A stretch of 51,459 nucleotides of DNA, taken from the NCBI GenBank assembly GCA_900318955.1, contig ONMJ01000011.1:1-51459 (forward strand), read 5' to 3'. The position numbers and the translations under genes were made by a program. The notes below the pieces were generated by a model that saw only the letters and a list, made by a program, of their open reading frames with translations, had not been told where the DNA came from and did not search any database. This DNA comes from an uncultured Bacteroidales bacterium (GTDB lineage Bacteria > Bacteroidota > Bacteroidia > Bacteroidales > UBA932). Shown in pieces: positions 8,513-17,921 of this stretch (the first letter of the stretch is position 1; the number at the start of each line of letters is the position of its first letter).

Positions 8513-8630
8513 TCTGTCAATCCCGAAGTAATGGTCTTTCCCAGTCTTCGGAATTTTCCGCAGTCTCGGCAATCTTTCGGTAGCTCGGGAGGATTCACAT
8601 CCTCGCACTGAGGTCTGAAGATTTGACAGA
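8513..8630 (-). ncRNA. Structured leader RNA upstream of rpsB
   Basis: On the minus strand, the gap between rpsI and rpsB folds into a closed domain. A perfect 8-bp stem joins 8623-8630 (5' side) to 8513-8520 (3' side). Inside it, GAGGAT/ATCCTC (8599-8604 and 8589-8594) forms a hairpin with a GNRA-type GUGA tetraloop, and CCGAAG/CUUCGG (8546-8551 and 8523-8528) forms a second stem with a 17-base loop. The domain ends 30 bases before the rpsB ATG. By position it resembles a ribosomal-protein leader that binds uS2 and lowers rpsB-tsf expression. The pairing is seen directly; the role is inferred. Confidence 0.65.
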
Positions 8631-8677
8631 ATAAACCGGACTGTGCAATTTTGTAAATCGTGCAGTACGTCAAAAAA

Positions 8678-9067
8678 TTAACGCTTACTGAACTGGAAGC
8701 GACGACGTGCGCCAGGCTGACCGGGTTTCTTTCTCTCGACCTCGCGTGCATCGCGGGTAAGGAAGCCTGCGGCCTTAAGGGTTGAGCGATAAGCCTCTTT
8801 ATCGATCTCGCAAAGAACGCGGGAGATTCCGAGTCTTACTGCCTCAGCCTGACCTTTGGTGCCTCCGCCTACGAGAGTGACCTTAACGTCAAACTGACCT
8901 GCGGTACCCGTAACTTCGAAAGGCTGGTTGACAATGTACTGAAGAGTCTCCTCCTTGAAGTAGTCGGCGAGCTCCCTGCCATTGATAACGATGTTGCCTT
9001 TTCCGGGGACTGCATAAACACGAGCGACTGCTGATTTACGTCTTCCAAGGGCGTGTTTCTGTTCCAT
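8678..9067 (-). CDS. rpsI: Small-subunit ribosomal protein uS9
   Basis: 129-aa ribosomal protein whose C-terminal tail reaches the P-site tRNA. The N-terminus [27 protein letters not shown] and the Lys/Arg-rich end [17 protein letters not shown], finishing in the conserved S-K-R, are diagnostic. It follows rplM by nine bases, the usual uL13-uS9 pair, under the promoter at 9590-9620. Confidence 0.98.
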   Translation of the reverse strand: MEQKHALGRRKSAVARVYAVPGKGNIVINGRELADYFKEETLQYIVNQPFEVTGTAGQFDVKVTLVGGGTKGQAEAVRLGISRVLCEIDKEAYRSTLKAAGFLTRDAREVERKKPGQPGARRRFQFSKR

Positions 9068-9076
9068 GTGCTCTGT

Positions 9077-9529
9077 TTAAATTTCGTTTAACTTGATTGG
9101 TTTGGGGTTCTGTGCCTGGTGCGGATGCTCCGGACCTGCATAGACGTAGAGATTGTTGATGAGCTTGTCACCAAGACGGTTCTTCGGGAGCATTCCCTTG
9201 ACCGATCTGCGAATGAGTTCTTCAGGTCTCTTGGCGAGAATCTCGCGAGGGGTGGTGAAACGCTGTCCGCCCGGATAACCGGTGTAACGTGTATACACCC
9301 TGTCTGTCATCTTCTTGCCGAGGAGGCGGATCTTCTCTGCGTTTACTACGATAACGTTGTCACCGCAGTCTACATGAGGAGTGAAACCTGCCTTGTTCTT
9401 TCCACGAAGGACAAGAGCAACCCTCGATGCAAGACGACCAAGTACGAGATCAGTCGCGTCAATGACCACCCATTCTTTGTTCACAGTAGCCTTGTTGAGC
9501 GATACTGTTTTGTAGCTAAGTGTGTCCAC
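9077..9529 (-). CDS. rplM: Large-subunit ribosomal protein uL13
   Basis: 150-aa early-assembly protein of the 50S subunit. It contains VIDATDLVLGRLASRVALVLRGK, VDCGDNVIVVNAEK and the family block GYPGGQRFTTPREILAKRPEELIRRSVKGMLP. The N-terminus MDTLSYKT is the usual one in Bacteroidales, and here it begins with a GTG codon (9527-9529), so I keep GTG as the start. It is the first gene of the rplM-rpsI-rpsB-tsf run, about 60 bases downstream of a well-formed promoter. Confidence 0.97.
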   Translation of the reverse strand: MDTLSYKTVSLNKATVNKEWVVIDATDLVLGRLASRVALVLRGKNKAGFTPHVDCGDNVIVVNAEKIRLLGKKMTDRVYTRYTGYPGGQRFTTPREILAKRPEELIRRSVKGMLPKNRLGDKLINNLYVYAGPEHPHQAQNPKPIKLNEI

Positions 9530-9589
9530 TGTCTTGATCTTTAATGGTTTATAAATTAATGTTGCGTTCCCTACACTTCATAGGGGGTG

Positions 9590-9620
9590 CAAAGGTACGA
9601 AATTTTTTCAGTTTTCCAAA
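9590..9620 (-). promoter_or_regulatory. Promoter of the rplM-rpsI-rpsB-tsf operon
   Basis: On the minus strand there is a -33 TTTG (9617-9620), a 19-base spacer and a -7 TACCTTTG (9590-9597). This fits the Bacteroidota consensus TTTG-N19-22-TAnnTTTG. The predicted 5' untranslated region before the GTG at 9529 is about 55-60 bases. Confidence 0.85.
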
Positions 9621-9669
9621 ATCATATTTCAAATACTCCAGGAAGCTGATATTTTAATGAGGAAAACCG

Positions 9670-9700
9670 TTGCAACTTAAATTCCAATAAAGTAACTTTG
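9670..9700 (+). promoter_or_regulatory. Promoter of the zinc-peptidase gene
   Basis: A -33 TTG at 9670-9672 and a -7 TAACTTTG at 9693-9700, 20 bases apart, match the Bacteroidota consensus. The ATG at 9728 lies 28 bases after the -7 box. This box overlaps a TTG at 9698 that could open the frame, so that TTG is very unlikely to be the start. Confidence 0.75.
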
Positions 9701-9727
9701 TATGATAATACAAAACTGATAGTACAT

Positions 9728-10600
9728 ATGAAACTCGATGGAAGACGCGAAAGCGGTAACGTAGAAGACAGGAGAAGAGGCGGAACCGCCGGAACTGTCG
9801 CCGGCCTTGGTCTCGGAGGAATACTCGTTGTTGGACTTATTACCCTTCTTATGGGTGGCAACCTCGGAGACGTAGTTCAGAATGTCCAGAATATGGGCGG
9901 AATAGGAGCCCAGACAGAGCAGACAACTCAGGAATTCACCGCTGAAGAAGAAGCCCTTGCAAAGTTCTCAAGACAGATTCTTGCAAGTACGGAAGATATC
10001 TGGAGTGCCTATTTCAGGCAGAACAGGCTTGGTACATACCGCAACCCTACCCTCGTTCTTTATACAAACGCAACCTCTACCGCTTGCGGTACCGGACAGG
10101 CGGCGATGGGACCGTTCTACTGCTCAGGCGATGAGAAGCTCTATATCGACCTCAGTTTCTTCTCGACGATGAAACGTTCCCTCGGAGCCGACGGAGATTT
10201 CGCCTACGCATATGTCATCGCCCATGAGGTCGGACACCATGTCCAGAACCTTCTCGGCACTCTCGGACAGGCCCATCAACAAATGGCCCGTATGTCCAAG
10301 GCTGACGCCAACAGGGTAAGCGTACGAATCGAGCTTCAGGCAGACTTCTACGCTGGAATATGGGGCCATTATGAGAGCAAGAGTTTCGGTTCCCTCGATG
10401 ACAATGACATAATGGAAGCCATCAACTGCGCTTCGAAGATCGGAGACGACTATCTCCAGAAGAAGTCGCAGGGTTATGCGGTAGAAGAGTCTTTCACCCA
10501 TGGTACAGCACAGCAGCGAATGAGGTGGCTAAAGAAAGGCCTTACCACCGGAGACATCAGCCAGGGCAACACCTTCAACCTGTCTGACAGCCAGCTTTAA
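9728..10600 (+). CDS. Neutral zinc metallopeptidase, YpfJ/Zn_peptidase (PF04228) family
   Basis: 290-aa membrane-anchored protein. The N-terminus is basic (MKLDGRRESGNVEDRRRGG), followed by one Gly-rich membrane helix (about residues 22-43) and a catalytic domain. The zincin motif HEVGH is at residues 166-170, with ELQADFYAGIWGHY supplying the third ligand downstream. The paired Cys residues around CGTGQ...GPFYC, which precede the DLSFF block, are typical of this family. The physiological substrate is not known. The ATG at 9728 is chosen over the TTG at 9698 because the latter lies in the -7 box. It precedes the hexosamine genes by 30 bases on the same strand. Confidence 0.9.
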   Translation: MKLDGRRESGNVEDRRRGGTAGTVAGLGLGGILVVGLITLLMGGNLGDVVQNVQNMGGIGAQTEQTTQEFTAEEEALAKFSRQILASTEDIWSAYFRQNRLGTYRNPTLVLYTNATSTACGTGQAAMGPFYCSGDEKLYIDLSFFSTMKRSLGADGDFAYAYVIAHEVGHHVQNLLGTLGQAHQQMARMSKADANRVSVRIELQADFYAGIWGHYESKSFGSLDDNDIMEAINCASKIGDDYLQKKSQGYAVEESFTHGTAQQRMRWLKKGLTTGDISQGNTFNLSDSQL

Positions 10601-10630
10601 ACATCGGCCGCAAGGCCACTCGATACATAT

Positions 10631-12559
10631 ATGAGTAAACATTTTACACTCCCTTATGACGGCGGGCTCATCGAAAAGGTCCTGCCAAAAGGTATTCTTC
10701 ACTCTTATGAGAAGATTACCACTGAAATCTATTCCGAATCAAGAGACGCTTCCAAGGCCATTGCGGACATCATTGTTGATGCAATCAATTCCGCGCCGAA
10801 GGAGCGCCTTTTCAAATTGGGCCTTACAACAGGCGCCACCCCAGTTTCCCTCTACCATGAGCTTGCAAAAAGATTCCAGGCAGGGAAAGTCTCATTCCGC
10901 GGCGTGGAGATTGTCTCTATAGACGAGTACTATCCCGCAAAGAAATCCGAGGCCCAGAGCCGCAACCACCTGCTCCATGAGTCCCTTATCGACAGGATTG
11001 ATATCCTCAAAGAGAATGTCCATATCCCTGACGGCACCGTCCCTCAGAGCAAAGTATCCGAATACTGTGCAGAATTCGACAAAATCGCCCGCGGCATAGA
11101 CCTCCTGGTGATTGGAGTCGGAGAGAAAGGACAGATCGGTTTCAACGAGGCGGGAAGCACAGAAAAGAGCCGCACCCGTACGGTCCGGTTCCCCTACCCT
11201 TCCCGAAAGCGCCAGGCACGTAACTTCAACGGCGACATCGCCGCCACCCCTGCAAGTGCTATCACTATCGGTATCAGCACCATGCTCTCTGCCGCTAGAA
11301 TAATTCTGATGGCTTGGGGAGAGGACAAGGCCCAGGCAGTAAAGGATATCGCTGAAGGAGAGGTAAGCTCGGCCTGCCCGGCTTCGTTCCTTCAGCATCA
11401 CGACAACATCACCCTGTACGTGGATGAGAACGCCGCCTCACTCCTTACCAGAGTGACGGCTCCATGGCTCGTCGGTCCCTGCGACTGGACTAGAAAATTT
11501 ATCCGCAAAGCTGTCGTTTGGCTTTGCCAGACTGTCGGAAAGCCTATCCTCAAACTCACCGAAAAGGACTATCTCGAGAACGGTCTTGGAGAACTCCTCG
11601 AGAAATTCGGTCCTTTCGACAAGATCAATATCGAGGTTTTCAACGACCTTCAGCATACTATCACAGGCTGGCCGGGAGGAAAGCCCAATGCGGACGACAG
11701 CACTCGCCCGGTAGCCGCTGCGCCCTATCCCAAGACCGTCCTTATCTTCTCTCCTCACCCGGATGACGATGTCATTTCGATGGGAGGAACATTCATCCGA
11801 CTTGCTACCCAGGGCCACGATGTCCATGTCGCCTATGAGACTTCCGGCAATGTCGCCGTTCATGACGACGTAGTGCTTCAGCACATGGACGCCGCATTCC
11901 AACTCGGTTTCGGCGACCGTTTCGATGAAGTCAAGAAACTAATCGACAGCAAGAAGCCGGGCGAGCCCGAACCACGGGAGCTTCTCAATATCAAAGGCGC
12001 CATCCGTCGCAGCGAGGCCCGCGGAGCCGTCCGCTCCTTCGGCCTCAATGACAACACCAATGCCCACTTCCTCAACCTCCCCTTCTATGAGTCCGGCGGA
12101 GTCAAGAAACTCCCGCGCACGCAGGCGGACATAGATATTATAAAGGAGCTTATCACTAAACTTAAGCCTCATATGATCTTCATGGCAGGAGACCTTGCTG
12201 ACCCTCATGGAACTCATAGGGTCTGCACCGAAGCTGCCCTGGAGGCCATTGAGCAGCTCAAGGAGGAGGGTCAGGAGTGGCTGAGAGAGACCACCATCTG
12301 GCTCTACAGAGGCGCATGGATGGAGTGGGAGATCGGAAGGGTGGATATGGCCGTTCCGCTAAGTCCCGATGAACTCATCAAAAAGCGCCATGCCATCTTC
12401 CACCATCTCTCGCAGAAGGACATCGTTCCCTTCCCCGGTGACGACCCGAGAGAATTCTGGCAGAGGGCTGAAGAGCGCACCCAGAATACAGCCCGCCTTT
12501 ATGACGAACTGGGCATGGCCGAATACCAGGCAATAGAAGTTTTCCTTAAATTGTATTAA
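10631..12559 (+). CDS. NagB-like domain fused to a PIG-L/LmbE deacetylase
   Basis: 642-aa two-domain protein. Residues about 20-280 have the glucosamine-6-phosphate deaminase fold ([24 protein letters not shown] with Asp98). In the active-site loop [12 protein letters not shown] (162-173), Lys166 and Gln168 replace the Asp141 and His143 of NagB, while Glu173 is kept. Ring opening should therefore be impaired. Residues about 365-642 are a PIG-L/LmbE zinc deacetylase: [13 protein letters not shown] carries His376-Pro-Asp-Asp379, and DPHGTHR gives the later His ligand. This suggests an N-deacetylase for an amino-sugar compound with a NagB-like sensing or binding module. True nagB starts 14 bases downstream. 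Fusions of this type are, to my knowledge, recurrent in Bacteroidota and are often annotated simply as NagB, which may be misleading. Confidence 0.88.
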   Translation: MSKHFTLPYDGGLIEKVLPKGILHSYEKITTEIYSESRDASKAIADIIVDAINSAPKERLFKLGLTTGATPVSLYHELAKRFQAGKVSFRGVEIVSIDEYYPAKKSEAQSRNHLLHESLIDRIDILKENVHIPDGTVPQSKVSEYCAEFDKIARGIDLLVIGVGEKGQIGFNEAGSTEKSRTRTVRFPYPSRKRQARNFNGDIAATPASAITIGISTMLSAARIILMAWGEDKAQAVKDIAEGEVSSACPASFLQHHDNITLYVDENAASLLTRVTAPWLVGPCDWTRKFIRKAVVWLCQTVGKPILKLTEKDYLENGLGELLEKFGPFDKINIEVFNDLQHTITGWPGGKPNADDSTRPVAAAPYPKTVLIFSPHPDDDVISMGGTFIRLATQGHDVHVAYETSGNVAVHDDVVLQHMDAAFQLGFGDRFDEVKKLIDSKKPGEPEPRELLNIKGAIRRSEARGAVRSFGLNDNTNAHFLNLPFYESGGVKKLPRTQADIDIIKELITKLKPHMIFMAGDLADPHGTHRVCTEAALEAIEQLKEEGQEWLRETTIWLYRGAWMEWEIGRVDMAVPLSPDELIKKRHAIFHHLSQKDIVPFPGDDPREFWQRAEERTQNTARLYDELGMAEYQAIEVFLKLY

Positions 12560-12573
12560 AACCACTTGAAATA

Positions 12574-13368
12574 ATGAAAGTAATAATCAGAGACACTCAG
12601 CACGAGGCTTCCATTTGGGCAGCCCACTACATCGCATCGAAAATCAAAGCCAAAGCCGCCGCTACGGACCGTCCGTTCGTAATCGGACTCGCTACGGGCT
12701 CCACCCCTATCGAAACTTATGCAGAACTCATCCGCATGTACAAGGCAGGTGAGATATCATTCAAAAATGTAATCTCATTCAACATGGACGAATATGTCGG
12801 TCTCCCCGTAGAGCACCCGGAGAGCTACCATTCATTCATGGACAAATACCTCTTCAACCATATCGACATTCCACGCGAGAACATCCATCTTCTCGACGGA
12901 AACGCTCCCGACCTTGAGAAAGAGTGCGCAGAGTACGAGAAAAAAATCGTCGCTGCCGGAGGTATCGACCTTTTCCTCGGCGGAGTCGGCGAGGACGGCC
13001 ACCTCGCTTTCAATGAGCCCTTCTCTTCTCTCCAGTCCAGAACTCGCGTAATGACTCTTACCTATGACACCCTCCTTGTCAACTCCCGCTTCTTTGACAA
13101 CGATGTCAATAAAGTTCCGAAACAGGCGATGTCCGTAGGCGTAGCAACCGTTCTCGACGCCAAGGAAGTACTTATTCTCGCCTTCGGTCACAAGAAGGCT
13201 CGCGCAATCCAGATGGCAGTTGAAGGTCCCATGACCCATGTATGCACCCTCTCCGCACTCCAGAACCACCCCGCAGGAACAGTAGTCGTTGACGAACTGG
13301 CAGCAGGAGAACTGAAGGTCAATACATATAAATATTTTAAGGCAATCGAAGAAGCCGAGAACAAATGA
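12574..13368 (+). CDS. nagB: Glucosamine-6-phosphate deaminase
   Basis: 264-aa cytoplasmic enzyme converting glucosamine 6-phosphate to fructose 6-phosphate and ammonia. It contains [13 protein letters not shown] (phosphate loop), FNMDEYVGL with Asp72, and [17 protein letters not shown] with Asp141, His143 and Glu148, in the same numbering as the E. coli enzyme, so the catalytic set is complete. It follows the NagB-like/PIG-L fusion by 14 bases and overlaps the FAD oxidoreductase by four bases (ATGA), so the three are translated from one message. Together with the deacetylase domain it points to amino-sugar salvage. Confidence 0.96.
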   Translation: MKVIIRDTQHEASIWAAHYIASKIKAKAAATDRPFVIGLATGSTPIETYAELIRMYKAGEISFKNVISFNMDEYVGLPVEHPESYHSFMDKYLFNHIDIPRENIHLLDGNAPDLEKECAEYEKKIVAAGGIDLFLGGVGEDGHLAFNEPFSSLQSRTRVMTLTYDTLLVNSRFFDNDVNKVPKQAMSVGVATVLDAKEVLILAFGHKKARAIQMAVEGPMTHVCTLSALQNHPAGTVVVDELAAGELKVNTYKYFKAIEEAENK

Positions 13369-14726
13369 AAACCTATATTGAACCACAAAGAGAACTGCCC
13401 GTAAGAGCAGATGTTGACATTCTCGTCGTTGGCGGCGGTCCTTCCGGGGTCATGGCCGCAAGAGCGGCTGCCCAAAGCGGCAAAAAAGTTATGCTCATCG
13501 AATCCAGAGGCTATCTTGGAGGCAACCTTACCCTAGGACTTCCGATTCTTGCCTATCTCGACGTCAACGGCAAACAGTGCATAAAGGGCTATGCCCAGGA
13601 AATGATCGACCGCCTCGCCGAAAGAGGCTGTGCCGGTCCCCATGTCCCTTGCAAAAACCATATGTCCCTTACCATCATCGATCCCGATGAGGTAAAGAGT
13701 GTCCTCCTCGAGATGGTCCAGGAAAGAGGCGTAGAGGTCCTGATGTATGTCTTCTGCTCCGCAGCAATAATGGAAGGCAATACAATCAAGGGAGTTATTA
13801 TCGAATCCAAGGCCGGACGCGAGGTAATCTTCGCAAAGACCGTGATTGACTGCACCGGCGACGGAGATGTAGCTACAAGGGCGGGAGTCGAAATGCACAA
13901 GGGAGACAAGAATGGAGGCATGCAGCCCCCTACCCTTATGTACTCTGTCCGCAAAGTTGACATGGCCGCTTTCCGTGATGCCCTTGTCAACCACAGCGAC
14001 GTTTTCGATATGGACGTAATGCCTCCTGAGCAGTTTGCAAGGCGTTATTTCATTACTGTAGGTCTTCGCAACCAGATCAAAAAGGCGATTGAAGACGGCC
14101 TCGATATTCCTGTAGCCAGGACTATCCTCATCACCGGATTGAAAGATGATCAGATCTGGGTCAACATGTCTCGCGTAAGCGGAGTTGACAGCACCCTCCC
14201 GGAAAGCTACACCCACGGAGAGATCGAAGCCCAGAAGCAGATCAAGATTCTCAACAAATACCTCAGGGGCTATGTTCCCGGTTTCAAGGATATGGAGGTG
14301 GAGAGGGTAATGCCCTTCCTCGGCATCCGCGAAAGCCGCGTAATGGTAGGTAAATATGTCCTCACCGCAGAAGACATCCTTTCTTCAAAGAGGTTCGACG
14401 ACGTCATCACCGTCGCCGGCTATCCCGTTGACATCCACCACTCAACCGGTGCAGACTGTACGATGCTATTCGCAAAGGATAATCACGACATCCCCTACCG
14501 CTGCCTCGTTCCGGAGAAAGTTGAAGGACTCCTCGTCGCCGGCCGCTGCTCCTCATTCACCCATGAGGCCATGGCAGGCACCCGCGTAATGTCCACCTGC
14601 ATGGCTCTTGGCCAGGCTGCCGGCACTGCAGCAATGATCGCCCTCGAAGACGGAGTGCTTCCGTCCGAGGTCGATGTCAAAAAGGTACAGAAAAAGCTCC
14701 TCGAAGAAGGAGCTTTCCTGGGATAG
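13365..14726 (+). CDS. FAD-dependent oxidoreductase (FAD_oxidored, PF12831 type)
   Basis: 453-aa flavoprotein. The N-terminal dinucleotide-binding motif [19 protein letters not shown] has the glycines at residues 23-28, and the acidic residue ending the second strand is in [12 protein letters not shown]. The C-terminal FAD-contact block [29 protein letters not shown] is typical of the PF12831 family, whose substrates are mostly unknown. No signal peptide is seen, so it should be cytoplasmic. It overlaps nagB by four bases, so a role in hexosamine or related sugar metabolism is suggested by position only. Its stop lies two bases from the convergent stop of the next gene, with no hairpin between. 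Confidence 0.86.
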   Translation: MKTYIEPQRELPVRADVDILVVGGGPSGVMAARAAAQSGKKVMLIESRGYLGGNLTLGLPILAYLDVNGKQCIKGYAQEMIDRLAERGCAGPHVPCKNHMSLTIIDPDEVKSVLLEMVQERGVEVLMYVFCSAAIMEGNTIKGVIIESKAGREVIFAKTVIDCTGDGDVATRAGVEMHKGDKNGGMQPPTLMYSVRKVDMAAFRDALVNHSDVFDMDVMPPEQFARRYFITVGLRNQIKKAIEDGLDIPVARTILITGLKDDQIWVNMSRVSGVDSTLPESYTHGEIEAQKQIKILNKYLRGYVPGFKDMEVERVMPFLGIRESRVMVGKYVLTAEDILSSKRFDDVITVAGYPVDIHHSTGADCTMLFAKDNHDIPYRCLVPEKVEGLLVAGRCSSFTHEAMAGTRVMSTCMALGQAAGTAAMIALEDGVLPSEVDVKKVQKKLLEEGAFLG

Positions 14727-14728
14727 TA

Positions 14729-15415
14729 TTACCAATTAAGGGTAAGTCCTAGAGGGGTCGCATGGAGGGAAACCTTCGACGACCCCTTTATTCGTGAGGT
14801 ATTGAAGACAAATCTCTCAAGTCCATAATTGAAAAGGAGAGCTCCGACGCCGATGGTAGCCATAGGAAGAGCCCAATCACGGTCACCGGTCGGAACCACC
14901 TCTCCACCCTCGAGAGTCGTTTCAACCCACCAGGCGTGCTTGTCAAGCCAGAACTTTCCACCGACTGCCGCGCCTACTCCGGCAGCCATGAGGCCGATGT
15001 CGGCAATACGGCGGGTCTTGAGACTGCTGATTTTGAGCTGTATAGGTTCTGTCTTTTTCATGCCGGAAACACCTGCAATAATGTCGTAGATTCCGAAAAC
15101 GGCAGTAGCGGCACCGAATATCTCACCGGTAATCGGCCAGGTATAAAGATGGGCGAACTTAACGTTTTTTGCCCCGTCGACAGATGTTGTCCCATTATAT
15201 GTCGTACAATCCCTGTAGAATGAATATCCTGCAAGTGCTCCGCCTCCTACGAGCTGTCCTACGCCCGTCCAGAACTGCGCGTTGGCTGGTTTATAACTGG
15301 TATAAAATGCTTCATCACCGATTTTCGCCTGGACTTCGGCCCCGTGGAACTGCGCCATTGCCGGCAATCCAAGACATAGGAAAAGAATCATCGCTAACAA
15401 CTGTTGCTTTCTCAT
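14729..15415 (-). CDS. Exported hydrophobic protein of unknown function (228 aa)
   Basis: It has a signal peptide (MRKQQLLAMILFLCLGLPAMAQ), then Gly/Ala-rich hydrophobic stretches (about residues 48-65, 95-115 and 135-150) and a beta-rich C-terminus ending GLTLNW. I do not recognise a family. The general plan (signal peptide, glycine-rich hydrophobic segments, C-terminus ending in L-T-x-N-aromatic) is shared with the protein at 41552-42169, so the two may belong to one broad family of envelope proteins. It follows atpG by 30 bases on the same strand and may be transcribed from the tail of the ATP synthase operon. Confidence 0.7.
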   Translation of the reverse strand: MRKQQLLAMILFLCLGLPAMAQFHGAEVQAKIGDEAFYTSYKPANAQFWTGVGQLVGGGALAGYSFYRDCTTYNGTTSVDGAKNVKFAHLYTWPITGEIFGAATAVFGIYDIIAGVSGMKKTEPIQLKISSLKTRRIADIGLMAAGVGAAVGGKFWLDKHAWWVETTLEGGEVVPTGDRDWALPMATIGVGALLFNYGLERFVFNTSRIKGSSKVSLHATPLGLTLNW

Positions 15416-15445
15416 ACTCTACTATTTAAATAACTGATTTTCATA

Positions 15446-16339
15446 TTATTTCATCGTTCCTCCTACTATATCCAGGATCTCGGAAGTAATCTTTTGCTGA
15501 CGTCCCTTATTATATTCAAGGGTAAGTTCATCAAGAAGGTCCTCTCCATTATCGGTAGCAGTCTGCATCGCTACAGTACGTGCAGCATGCTCCGCCGCCT
15601 GGCTGTCAAGAAGGACAGTATAAATCTTTAATCTCATCGTCTTCGGAAGCAGCTCTTCAATGAGCTCGGGGACAGATGGCTCCACAATATATCCCGAAAC
15701 TTCAGTGTCGGATTCACTTTCCGGAGCGGGATAATCATCTACTTCTGACTCGACCTTGAGGGGAATCCATGTTTCCCGAGTCACAGTTTGAGTACCCGTT
15801 GAGACAAAATGATTGTATATCAATTCAATACGGTCAAACTTCCCTTCCAGATAATCCTGAATCAGAGAAGATGCCAAAGCCGCTGCTCCACTGTATTCAG
15901 GGCTGCCGGAGAGGGCTACAGGATCCGATGGCATCTCGGGATTCTCCTTCCCGATCTTTCTCATGGACTCTATCATCTTCCGGCCCACAGAGAAGACAGT
16001 AACTCTTACACCCCTAGCCTCGTATTCCCTTACAGTCTCCAAGACCTTTCTCACCGCATTGGCGTTGAACCCGCCGCAAAGAGACGAATTGGAAGCAAAG
16101 GCTATGATTGCAACCGATTGAATCTCAGGTCTTTCTTCAGTAAACTGTGCGGAAGGGCCACGGTGTGCCATAAGGGTTGAGAGCATCTCTTGCAGGGCAC
16201 TCTGATAAGGAAGCATATTCCCAATAGCCTGCTGTGCCTTACGAAGTTTGGCCGAAGATACGAGCTTCATCGCCGAAGTAATCTTCAGCGTGCTCTTTAC
16301 AGAGCCGATGCGACCCTTTATTTCCTTCAGCGACGGCAT
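15446..16339 (-). CDS. atpG: ATP synthase subunit gamma
   Basis: 297-aa central rotor shaft of F1. The N-terminal helix MPSLKEIKGRIGSVKSTLKITSAMKLVSSAKLRKAQ and the C-terminal helix ending EYNKGRQQKITSEILDIVGG are the coiled-coil pair that turns inside the alpha3beta3 ring. The middle carries an insertion around residues 195-220, rich in Asp, Glu and Ser (SEVDDYPAPESESDTE), that differs from the E. coli protein. It is the last ATP synthase gene of the operon, three bases after atpA. Confidence 0.97.
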   Translation of the reverse strand: MPSLKEIKGRIGSVKSTLKITSAMKLVSSAKLRKAQQAIGNMLPYQSALQEMLSTLMAHRGPSAQFTEERPEIQSVAIIAFASNSSLCGGFNANAVRKVLETVREYEARGVRVTVFSVGRKMIESMRKIGKENPEMPSDPVALSGSPEYSGAAALASSLIQDYLEGKFDRIELIYNHFVSTGTQTVTRETWIPLKVESEVDDYPAPESESDTEVSGYIVEPSVPELIEELLPKTMRLKIYTVLLDSQAAEHAARTVAMQTATDNGEDLLDELTLEYNKGRQQKITSEILDIVGGTMK

Positions 16340-16342
16340 AAG

Positions 16343-17920
16343 CTACATTCCTGCGACAACATTTTCCGCTTCACTCACTATAATCGCCTCTATCTCCGGA
16401 GTAAACTTTCCTTCCGAAAGGGGCATGAGGACGTCTTCGGAGTGGGTTGCCCTCATCCTATCGAGGAAAAGATCCTGAAACTCACGGACCTTTGAGATAG
16501 GAATATCTTTCATAAGAGCATGGGTACCGCAATAAAGAACGGCTACCTGCTCCCCTACCGGCATCGGATGGTACTGTGGCTGAATCAGAAGCTGATTGTT
16601 CTTTCGTCCCTTGTCCAGTGTTGCCGCCGTCACCTTATCCATATCGGAAGAGAACTTGGAAAATGCTTCCAGCTCATTGTACTGGGCCTGGTCGATTTTA
16701 AGCGTACCCGCAACTTTTTTCATACTCTTCACCTGGGCGCTTCCTCCTACGCGGGACACGGAGATTCCAACGTTAATCGCAGGGCGGATACCCTGATTGA
16801 AGAGGTTGGCTTCGAGGTAGATCTGGCCGTCTGTGATGGAAATCACATTGGTAGGAATATAGGCCGAGACATCTCCTGCCTGTGTTTCGATAATAGGAAG
16901 GGCGGTAAGGGATCCACCTCCCCTGACCTTTCCTTTCAAGGACTCGGGAAGGTCGTTCATCTTCTCTGCAACTTCCTGCTGGTCAATTATTTTCGCGGCC
17001 CTTTCGAGGAGTCTTGAGTGGAGATAAAATATATCTCCAGGATATGCCTCGCGGCCGGAGGGGCGACGGAGGATAAGGGAGACCTCGCGGTATGAAACGG
17101 CCTGCTTCGAAAGATCGTCATAGATGACAAGGGCATGGCGGCCTGTATCGCGGAAGAACTCACCGATAGCAGCACCTGCGAAGGGAGCATAATACTGGAG
17201 GGCGGCAGGATCAGCAGCAGTAGCGGCTACAACTATTGTATAATCCATTGCTCCCTTTTCCCTGAGGGTATTGACAATGGATGCAACCGTACTTCCTTTC
17301 TGCCCAACTGCCACATAGATACAATAAACAGGCTTGCCCTTAAGGAACTCCGACCTTTGATTGATTATGGTATCTATTGCAATTGCCGTTTTCCCTGTCT
17401 GACGGTCACCGATTATAAGCTCCCTCTGGCCGCGCCCTATAGGAATCATGGCGTCAATCGCCTTAAGACCTGTCTGGAGAGGCTCGCTGACCGGCTGACG
17501 GAAGATAACGCCGGGAGCCTTCCTTTCAAGAGGCATATCAGTTTTCGCTCCGCCGATGGTTCCCAGTCCGTCGAGGGGATGACCTAGAGGATCGACAACC
17601 CTCCCGACCATATTCTCATTGACCCCTATTGAAGCAATCCTACCGGTACGGTGGACAACCATTCCCTCCTTAATAAGGTCAGTCGGCCCCATAAGGACAG
17701 CTCCTACGTTGTCCGGTTCCAGGTTCATTACTACGGCCATCACACCATTGTCAAATTCGAGGAGTTCCCCCGCCTCTGCATTCTGAAGGCCGTAAATACG
17801 GACAACTCCGTCGCTGACCTGAAGGACTTTTCCTATTTCCTCGAATTTCAGCTCATTGTCCATGTCCCGGAGCTGGCTTAGCAGCACATCGGATATTTCA
17901 CTCGCTTTAATACTCTGCAT
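16343..17920 (-). CDS. atpA: ATP synthase subunit alpha
   Basis: 525-aa non-catalytic nucleotide-binding subunit of F1. The Walker A loop [15 protein letters not shown], the block [13 protein letters not shown] and the alpha-subunit signature [17 protein letters not shown] are all present. The length is normal. It follows atpH by a single base and precedes atpG by three bases, so translation is tightly linked. Confidence 0.98.
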   Translation of the reverse strand: MQSIKASEISDVLLSQLRDMDNELKFEEIGKVLQVSDGVVRIYGLQNAEAGELLEFDNGVMAVVMNLEPDNVGAVLMGPTDLIKEGMVVHRTGRIASIGVNENMVGRVVDPLGHPLDGLGTIGGAKTDMPLERKAPGVIFRQPVSEPLQTGLKAIDAMIPIGRGQRELIIGDRQTGKTAIAIDTIINQRSEFLKGKPVYCIYVAVGQKGSTVASIVNTLREKGAMDYTIVVAATAADPAALQYYAPFAGAAIGEFFRDTGRHALVIYDDLSKQAVSYREVSLILRRPSGREAYPGDIFYLHSRLLERAAKIIDQQEVAEKMNDLPESLKGKVRGGGSLTALPIIETQAGDVSAYIPTNVISITDGQIYLEANLFNQGIRPAINVGISVSRVGGSAQVKSMKKVAGTLKIDQAQYNELEAFSKFSSDMDKVTAATLDKGRKNNQLLIQPQYHPMPVGEQVAVLYCGTHALMKDIPISKVREFQDLFLDRMRATHSEDVLMPLSEGKFTPEIEAIIVSEAENVVAGM

Positions 17921-17921
17921 A

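Noticed and set aside
8513-8630. The rpsI-rpsB gap considered as a tRNA or another small RNA gene
   Set aside because: There is no cloverleaf, T-loop consensus or CCA end; a closed leader domain before rpsB explains it better.
9698-9727. TTG at 9698 as start of the zinc peptidase
   Set aside because: It overlaps the promoter -7 box, so it would lie upstream of the transcript start; ATG 9728 is used.
10892-11401. A 169-aa minus-strand open frame opposite the NagB-like fusion
   Set aside because: Antisense shadow with no motifs and no promoter.
13533-14216. A 227-aa minus-strand open frame opposite the FAD oxidoreductase
   Set aside because: Antisense shadow of a well-supported flavoprotein; its sequence shows no fold or signal of its own.
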